Origin: Patagioenas fasciata
Taxonomy: Eukaryota; Chordata; Aves; Columbiformes; Columbidae
Assembly: GCF_037038585.1 (NCBI RefSeq)
Contig: NC_092522.1
Location: forward strand, 125,718,661-125,782,660
Direction of reading: 5' to 3'
Length of the DNA: 64,000 nt
In this document: one piece after another, positions 59,901 through 64,000 of the stretch
Layout of the letters: each line of letters starts with the position of its first letter
How positions within the stretch are numbered: the first letter of the stretch is position 1
The notes under the pieces: generated by a model
What the model was told of the DNA's origin: nothing
Database searches by the model: none
What the model saw: only the letters and a program-made list of their open reading frames with translations
Translations under genes and position numbers: made by a program

Positions 59901-60760
59901 CCGTCCACGAGGGCGGAGATGACGTTGCCCAGGGCAGAGAGGGAGAGGTTGATCTTGGACGCTTCCTTGGGGCGCTCTCCGTGGGCGCCCATTTTGCTCT
60001 GGCGCTCGCTGCCGGCCAGGTCCACCAGGTTGAGCTTGCCCACGCGGATGTGCTCCTCGCCGTCCGGCCCCGTCTCGCTGCACTCGATGGTGATGAGGAA
60101 GATGGCGTGGGAGCGGGAGCTGTGCTCGTTCATGTTGGTGCTGCCCACGGAGCGCGTCTGGCTCCCCAGGTTCATCACGTGCTCGATCTCCTTGACGTTC
60201 TTGGTCACGAAGGAGGAGAGGTCCTTGATGTACACCCCCGTCTCAGGGTTCTCCTTCAGCTCCAGCTTCTTGCTCTGGTCCTTGGCGAGGAGGTCCCTGA
60301 TCTCCTCCTGGTAGATCTCCAGGTACGAGGCCCTCACCAGGTACTGCTGGTTCTGCGAGCGGGAGATGTGGGTGAAGATGTGCTCGAAGGAGCTGGGGAT
60401 GATGCCCCGCTTCTCCGGCTCCGCCCAGGCCCCCTGCATGGTGTAGGTCTTCCCGGTGCCGGTCTGGCCGTAGGCGAAGATGGTGCCGTTGAAGCCCTGC
60501 AGCACCGAGTCGATCAGCGGCCGCACCGTCTCGTCGTACAGATCCGCCTGCTTGGAGCTGGCGTCGTACACGGCGTCGAAGGTGAAGGTCTTGGGCAGCT
60601 CCCCGGGCGCGGCGCGGGGGTTGCGGATGCTCACCTGGCCCAGCTTCACGTCCAGCTCCAGGACGCGCTCGTAGCCCGCGGCCTCCTCCTTCCTGCTCAT
60701 GGGCCGGCACCGGGCCACCACCCGCAGCGCCTCGCAGCCGCTGCGGGGCTTCCCGGCCAT
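47860..60760 (-). CDS. KIF3C: KIF3C, kinesin-2 heavy chain (8 coding exons, 750 aa)
   Basis: Joined exons 60760-59348, 55023-54922, 54838-54716, 54627-54509, 51866-51750, 51540-51432, 48950-48775 and 47953-47860 total 2253 nt and stay in frame to a TGA. All introns are GT-AG. Residues 1-~345 form a kinesin motor: P-loop GQTGTGKT at 98-105, switch I NEHSSRSH at 211-218, switch [10 protein letters not shown] at 245-252. A basic RRRSSRRKK patch (381-389) and an acidic stretch precede the coiled-coil stalk (about 410-590), then a globular tail. The tail segment [10 protein letters not shown]...[13 protein letters not shown] and the last exon (WCQTP...STTHVSLA) match KIF3C and not KIF3B or KIF3A. 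In vertebrates KIF3C pairs with KIF3A for plus-end-directed, mainly neuronal transport. Length is near the ~790 of human; much of the difference is a missing loop-11 insert. The ATG has an excellent context (GCCGCCATGG). Confidence 0.95.
48106..48545 (-). mobile_element. CR1 LINE fragment in KIF3C intron 7 (minus orientation)
   Basis: Antisense CR1: 'tgccatgacagggacatctg', 'cagcctggcctgggatgtct', 'accatcaccccttgtcctgt', 'tgaaccccccagctctctca', 'gtctccagcagagctgttcc'. It fills more than half of the 821-bp intron and shares KIF3C's orientation. Confidence 0.9.
48775..48950 (-). CDS. KIF3C: KIF3C coding exon 7
   Basis: 176 nt between acceptor GCTGCAG and donor GTGAGT; encodes residues 662-719 plus two bases of Trp720. 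It contains [18 protein letters not shown] and [13 protein letters not shown], the strongest KIF3C-specific tail signature. Confidence 0.95.
49339..51365. repeat. 2-kb CATC/CACC array in KIF3C intron 6
   Basis: Tetranucleotide-based (CATC/CACC)n with interspersed CCCAAACACC. It shows higher-order structure: the rare variant 'atctaccc' recurs with a 596-bp step (about 49815, 50411, 51007), and 'cacctaaacacc' recurs at about 49709, 50313 and 50909. The array makes up about 80% of the intron (48951-51431). On the KIF3C sense strand it is G-rich (GGATGGATGGGTG). Open frames of several hundred codons on both strands are artefacts. Confidence 0.97.
51432..51540 (-). CDS. KIF3C: KIF3C coding exon 6
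   Basis: 109 nt; encodes [18 protein letters not shown] then [18 protein letters not shown] (residues 626-661) after one base completing Gly625. Acceptor TTTCTCAG, donor GTACGT. Confidence 0.95.
51750..51866 (-). CDS. KIF3C: KIF3C coding exon 5
   Basis: 117 nt; the first base completes Lys586, then [20 protein letters not shown] and on to TG plus two bases of Gly625. Donor GTATGT. This segment is highly conserved among KIF3 motors at the end of the stalk. Confidence 0.95.
51867..52880. other. KIF3C intron 4, unique part
   Basis: Begins next to exon 5; includes an AT-rich stretch with alternating TA/GT steps at about 52340-52395. No other element recognised. Confidence 0.45.
52881..54470. 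repeat. ~20-bp minisatellite with higher-order units, KIF3C intron 4
   Basis: About 80 units related to CCCAGCTCTGCCCTGGGTAC and CCCAGCTCTGCCCTGTGCAC. The right half (about 53640-54400) is organised into higher-order blocks with a 157-bp period, built from 'cagatcactctgtgcacc' and 'cactctgccctgtgcacc' units. C-rich on plus, so G-rich in the KIF3C sense strand. It ends about 40 bp from exon 4. Confidence 0.95.
54509..54627 (-). CDS. KIF3C: KIF3C coding exon 4
   Basis: 119 nt; encodes [20 protein letters not shown] then [19 protein letters not shown] (residues 547-585) plus two bases of Lys586. The donor GTAGGT directly follows CTCAA. Coiled-coil heptads are visible. Confidence 0.95.
54716..54838 (-). 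CDS. KIF3C: KIF3C coding exon 3
   Basis: 123 nt, phase 0 at both ends; encodes [20 protein letters not shown] through [11 protein letters not shown] (residues 506-546). Flanked by introns of only 83 and 88 bp. Confidence 0.96.
54922..55023 (-). CDS. KIF3C: KIF3C coding exon 2
   Basis: 102 nt, phase 0; encodes [20 protein letters not shown] then [14 protein letters not shown] (residues 472-505). Acceptor CCCCCAG, donor GTACCG. Confidence 0.96.
55540..56190. repeat. TGAATAC/GTGTGCAC minisatellite, KIF3C intron 1
   Basis: About 16 copies of TGAATAC separated by alternating purine-pyrimidine runs such as GTGTGTGCACACAC and CGCGCACACACGC, with irregular spacing of about 20-46 bp. The right end (56115-56190) changes to three copies of a 24-bp unit containing GTGTGTGCGCACCATGCACC. 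Confidence 0.93.
56398..56438. repeat. Hexanucleotide (CCGTCA)n, about 6-7 copies
   Basis: A perfect run of CACCGT/CCGTCA units in KIF3C intron 1. Confidence 0.95.
57203..57303. repeat. 20-bp minisatellite, 5 copies
   Basis: TGGGTGCCCAGGTGCACGTC with one variant ('gctgatgtgc'). KIF3C intron 1. Confidence 0.93.
57968..58078. repeat. 15-bp minisatellite, about 7 copies
   Basis: GGCATGGGACATCCG and the variant GGCATGGGGCACCCG alternate irregularly. KIF3C intron 1. Confidence 0.93.
59071..59260. repeat. 30-bp minisatellite, 6 full copies
   Basis: GACACCTCGCTGGGGAGCCC plus ACCCTGCCTG repeats exactly every 30 bp from 59071, with a partial copy at 59251. It ends about 90 bp from the KIF3C exon 1 donor. 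Confidence 0.96.
59348..60760 (-). CDS. KIF3C: KIF3C coding exon 1 (motor domain and proximal stalk)
   Basis: A single 1413-nt exon encodes residues 1-471, ending LLATKYK before donor GTACCT. Carrying the whole motor in one exon is the usual KIF3B/KIF3C arrangement. The motor is complete, with P-loop, switch I and switch II intact. Loop 11 ([15 protein letters not shown], about 255-269) is short. The exon is CpG-rich, which opens long antisense frames of no significance. Confidence 0.97.
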
Positions 60761-60805
60761 GGCGGCGGCGGGGGGATCAGCCGCGCCGCCCCCGCTGCAG
60801 CCCCC

Positions 60806-60838
60806 GGGCCGGGGCCGGGGCCGGGGCCGGGGCCGGGC
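60806..60838. repeat. GGGGCC hexanucleotide tract (4 perfect units plus partials)
   Basis: The plus strand reads four consecutive GGGGCC units flanked by GGGCC and GGGC, 46-78 nt upstream of the KIF3C ATG. The KIF3C sense strand therefore carries GGCCCC. Confidence 0.93.
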
Positions 60839-61052
60839 GGGGGCCGCGGGCGCGGCGGAGGCTGCGCGGGGCCGGGGGGCGGCGGGGCGGCCCCGCCGGG
60901 CGCTGGCTCATGGCAGCGCGGCCGCTCGGCCCGCCCGGCTGCGGGTGCGGGTTCGGGCGGGCGGGGCGGGGCGGGCGGCGCGGCTGATTCGCTGCACACA
61001 CGCACACGGGGGCGGGGGCGCGGGCGGGGGCGCTGCCGCCCCCCGGCACGCC

Positions 61053-61064
61053 GGGAGCTGTAGT
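61053..61064 (-). promoter_or_regulatory. KIF3C: ACTACAGCTCCC promoter motif
   Basis: GGGAGCTGTAGT on plus equals ACTACAGCTCCC on minus, matching the vertebrate core-promoter element ACTACAnnTCCC associated with THAP11/ZNF143. It lies about 290 bp upstream of the KIF3C ATG. Confidence 0.55.
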
Positions 61065-61149
61065 CCGGCCTTTGTGCGGCGCGCCGGGCGGAGCGGCCGC
61101 CGGGGCGGGGGCGGCAGCGGGGTGCGGGCGCTGAGTGCGGGACTGGGAT

Positions 61150-61945
61150 GCGGGATAAACGGCGCAGGATGGGCGCGCGGGGTGCAGAAATGGGATGCGG
61201 GATTCAGGGTGCAGAATGCAGGATTGGGACGCAGGATACAGCGTAAAGGATGCACAATTACGATGCAGGATGTGAGATTCAGGATACAGAATGCAGGGTT
61301 GGGATGCAGGATGCAGGATGGAGGATGGAGGATGCAGGAGTAGGATGTGAGATTCAGGATACAGAATGCAGGGCTGGGATGCAGGATAAAGGATGCACAA
61401 TTGGCATGCAGATGCAGGATAAAGGATGCACGACTGGGATGCAGGATACAGGATGCAGCATACAGAATGCAGGACTGGAATGCATGATGTGGGATAAAGG
61501 ATGCAGGACTGCGATACAGGATGCAGGACTGGGATGGAGGATGCAGGGTGCAGCACTGGGCTGCAGGACTGGGATGTGGAATGTGAGATGTAGGATGTGG
61601 AATAGAGAATGCAGGAATGGGATGCAGGATTGGGACACAGGATGCAGGGTACAAAATGCAGGATTGGGATGTGGGATGCAGGATTGGGATGTGGGATGCA
61701 GGATTGGGATGCAGGATGTGGGGATGCAGGATTGGGATGCAGGGTGCACGGTGCAGGATGTGGTACAGGATGTAGTACGGAGCTGCCTGGTGGAGAGCAC
61801 AGGATGTGGGATGCAGGATGTGGGGATGCAGGACTGGGATGCAGGGTGCACGGTGCAGGATGTGATACAGGATGCAAGACGGGGCTGTCTGGTGGAGAGC
61901 ACAGGATGTGGGATGCAGGATGCAGCACTAGGATGCGAGATGGGG
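61150..61945. repeat. Degenerate GATGCAGGA minisatellite upstream of KIF3C
   Basis: About 0.8 kb built from 10- to 11-bp units related to GATGCAGGATTGG, with frequent variants and a longer duplicated block ('gtgcacggtgcaggatgt', then 'tggtggagagcacaggatgt') near 61740-61910. G-rich on plus; no coding value. Confidence 0.9.
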
Positions 61946-62539
61946 GTACATGACATGGGGCAGGGATGCAGGGTTGGGCCACAGGGTGCAGTACGGAGGA
62001 CAGGAGGGGCAGGAGAGGCAGCGGGAGGTGCCCGGCCCCAGCAGCCCCCAGGGACAAAGCCCTTTCCTCAGTCTCAGCAGCCAGAGCAGGGACATCTCCC
62101 CCGGACCCCACCTCCTGCCAGGCCAGGGCAGTGTCACCCTCAGCACCCTCGCCAGCCAGCCCTGCGTTGCCCCTCATGGCAGCGAACCCCGGCCTCCCGG
62201 TCCCCGTCCCCTGTCCCGTCGCTCTGCCAGCCCCGGCACGGCTGCCGTGTCCCCGCACGGGCTTGTGGCCCGGTGGGAATAATCCCCGGGGCTTTATGGG
62301 GGAGGCAGCCGGGGCTTCGGGGGGAGATTACACATCCTGGCAGTTAATCGAGCCGCAGCAGCCGCCCGCTCCCCGGAACCAGAGATTATCCCATAATTAA
62401 TTAATTATGGTATTTGCTGCCATACGCAGGATTGCTGGGTTCAATCCGAGTCCTCTGTCTCCAGGAGGAGGTGTTGGGGAGGGACAGTCCCCTCCCCAAA
62501 GGCACGGCCCCAGCCATGGGGATGGAGGCGACAATGGAG
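61946..62539. other. Unique sequence upstream of KIF3C
   Basis: A short AT-rich stretch with ATTAATTAATTA at about 62395-62406 is the only visible feature; possible homeodomain-type sites, unproven. Confidence 0.35.
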
Positions 62540-63250
62540 GGCATGGGGGGGGGTGTGGGGGCGAAAGGGGGTGCAGCGGGGAGGGAGGGGAGATGGGAGT
62601 GGGATGGGGCACGATGGAGGGGGCGTGCGGGGGAGGGGGAGAAGGTGACGGGGAGGGTGGAGGGGGATGGAGGAGGGACGGAGGGTGGAAGCAGCAGTGG
62701 AGGGCGCGATGGGGGGCGGAAGGGGGGAGGCAGCAGCGATGGAGGGAGGGATGGAGGGGGTGGCAGAGGAATGGGAGGGGCTGTGCAGGGGGATGCAGGG
62801 GGGAGCTGGAGAACATGACGGGGGACAGAGGGAGATGGAGGAGGCAATAGAGGCGGATGGAGGAGGCAATGGAGGAGGCAATAGAGGTGGATGGAGAAGG
62901 CAATAGAGGGGGTGGAGGAGGCAATAGAGGAGGATGGAGGAGGCAATAGAGGCGAAGGGAGGAGGCAATAGAGGCGGAGGGAGGAGGCAATAGAGGGGGA
63001 TGGAGGAGGCAATAGAGGCGGAGGGAGGAGGCAATAGAGGCGGAGGGAGGAGGCAATAGAGGCGGAGGGAGGAGGCAATAGAGGCGAAGGGAGGAGGCAA
63101 TAGAGGCGGAGGGAGGAGGCAATAGAGGCGGATAGAGGAGGCAATAGAGGCGGAGGGAGGAGGCAATAGAGGCGGAGGGAGGAGGCAATAGAGGGGGATG
63201 GAGGAGGCAATAGAGGGGGATGGAGGAGGCAATAGAGGAGGATGGAAAGG
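62540..63250. repeat. Purine-rich region with a 22-bp minisatellite (~18 copies)
   Basis: The left part (62540-62835) is a degenerate G/A-rich stretch. From about 62840 the unit GGAGGAGGCAATAGAGGCGG repeats with a 22-bp step (for example CAATAG at 63010, 63032, 63054, 63076, 63098, 63120). The plus strand is strongly purine-rich. Confidence 0.94.
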
Positions 63251-63755
63251 GCACAGAGGAGGGATATGGGAATGGCGGGGGCTGTGGAGGGGAGATGGGG
63301 TTCAAGTGCAGGAGGAGGAGGACAGGGCACCCCAGGGCTGGGCCTGATGCCCACCAGGCTCCACAGTGGGGCCGGGCAGCACCGTCCCCACGGCGGGGTG
63401 GGGGTCCCACCGGGCTGCGGTGCCGCTCTCCCCACGGGCTGAGGCTCCGGCCCTGGCTCCACGCTGCCCCTCACCTCCAGTGGCACCCGGCACTGCCCCA
63501 CGGGCTGCCCTGCGGCACTGGGGGTGACAGGGGGAGGACAGGGGTCTGCACCAGGGCCACCTCTGCGCTCCCGCCCTGCCCCGGGTCAGGGTCTGCCACA
63601 GGGCCCTGCAGGTGCCCCACACCGTGGGCACGGCCATGGGGCAGGGATCAGCCCCCGTGTGGGGCCAGCACAGGCCTGACCGTCCTGCCCCCGCTGCAGC
63701 CCCTGTGTCCCACTCCCTCCCAGGTCCCTGTGCCGGGCAGGGACCCCGGTGCTGC
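63251..63755. other. GC-rich unique sequence
   Basis: Nothing recognised. Confidence 0.35.
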
Positions 63756-64000
63756 CCAGCTCTGCCTGTGGCACTGCCCCGGTGTCTCCAGGGTGGGTGG
63801 GTGGGTCAAGGGCTCTGCCTGTGGCACTGCCCTGGTGTCCCCAGGGTGGGTGGATCGAGGGCTCTGCCTGTGGCACTGCCCTGGTGTCCCCAGGGTGGGT
63901 GGGTCAAGGGCTCTGCCTGTGGCACTGCTCTGGTGTCCCCAGGGTGGATGGGTCAAGGGCTCTGCCTGTGGCACTGCCCCGGTGTCTCCAGGGTGGGTGG
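63756..64000. repeat. 49-bp minisatellite running off the window end
   Basis: CTCTGCCTGTGGCACTGCCC starts at 63760, 63813, 63862, 63911 and 63960. The first spacing is 53 bp owing to an extra GTGG; the others are 49 bp. The array is incomplete at position 64000. Confidence 0.95.

Larger units (their letters stand above)
60770..61140 (-). promoter_or_regulatory. KIF3C: CpG-island promoter and 5' UTR of KIF3C
   Basis: Extremely GC- and CpG-rich DNA immediately upstream of the start codon, continuous with CpG-rich exon 1. It contains a GGGGCC tandem (60806-60838), GC boxes (about 61010-61035) and an ACTACA-type promoter motif (61053-61064). No TATA box was seen. The transcription start probably lies between about 60900 and 61070. 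Confidence 0.75.

Noticed and set aside
58973..61063. 696-codon plus-strand frame opposite KIF3C exon 1
   Set aside because: Antisense shadow of a GC-rich exon. The minus-strand frame encodes a complete kinesin motor with conserved motifs.
60777..62258. 493-codon minus-strand frame upstream of KIF3C with CILHP-type repeats
   Set aside because: It is a translation of the degenerate GATGCAGGA array and promoter region, with no protein features.
1..64000. CRISPR arrays, bacterial operons, phage or plasmid features
   Set aside because: The repeats are head-to-tail minisatellites without unique spacers, and the genes are spliced vertebrate genes with CpG-island promoters.
1..64000. tRNA, rRNA or microRNA genes
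   Set aside because: No cloverleaf with A/B boxes, rRNA core or convincing miRNA hairpin was recognised. A covariance-model scan would be needed to exclude small RNAs.

Overview
The window comes from a vertebrate nuclear genome, almost certainly a bird. The evidence is many 5'-truncated CR1 LINE copies in both orientations (including 3' ends with avian-type ATTCTGTGAT tails), compact GT-AG introns, CpG-island promoters, very dense minisatellites, and two neighbouring genes in the order and orientation known from human 2p23 (ASXL2 then KIF3C, both on the same strand). The species cannot be told from the sequence alone.

Layout. From 1 to about 21.5 kb lies what I read as intron 1 of ASXL2 (minus strand). 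It holds unique sequence, several CR1 copies and four tandem arrays, and I could not find further ASXL2 exons. ASXL2 coding exon 1 (first 19 residues plus splice donor) sits at 21491-21547 inside a CpG island that also carries YY1-like, E-box (M-box-like) and tandem GC-box motifs. From 22 to 43.6 kb is intergenic DNA with a 20-bp array, a 31-copy 52-bp array, a 3.1-kb 8-bp array, a 30-bp array and roughly ten CR1 fragments. KIF3C occupies about 43.65-61.1 kb on the minus strand. Eight coding exons (60760 down to 47860) join in frame into a 750-residue kinesin-2 motor with consensus splice sites throughout. A probable 4.2-kb 3' UTR ends at an AATAAA at 43664-43669. The region upstream of KIF3C (61.1-64 kb) is again mostly tandem repeats, and one array runs off the window end.

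How the parts relate. KIF3C is the neuronal kinesin-2 heavy chain that pairs with KIF3A. ASXL2 is the chromatin cofactor of the BAP1 deubiquitinase. No functional link between them is implied by adjacency. The most striking property of the window is its tandem-repeat load: more than twenty arrays, the largest of which fill KIF3C introns 4 and 6. The G-rich strand of the arrays switches at both promoters and matches the transcribed (sense) strand on each side. The very long open frames within these arrays are by-products of repeat units lacking stop codons and are not annotated as genes.
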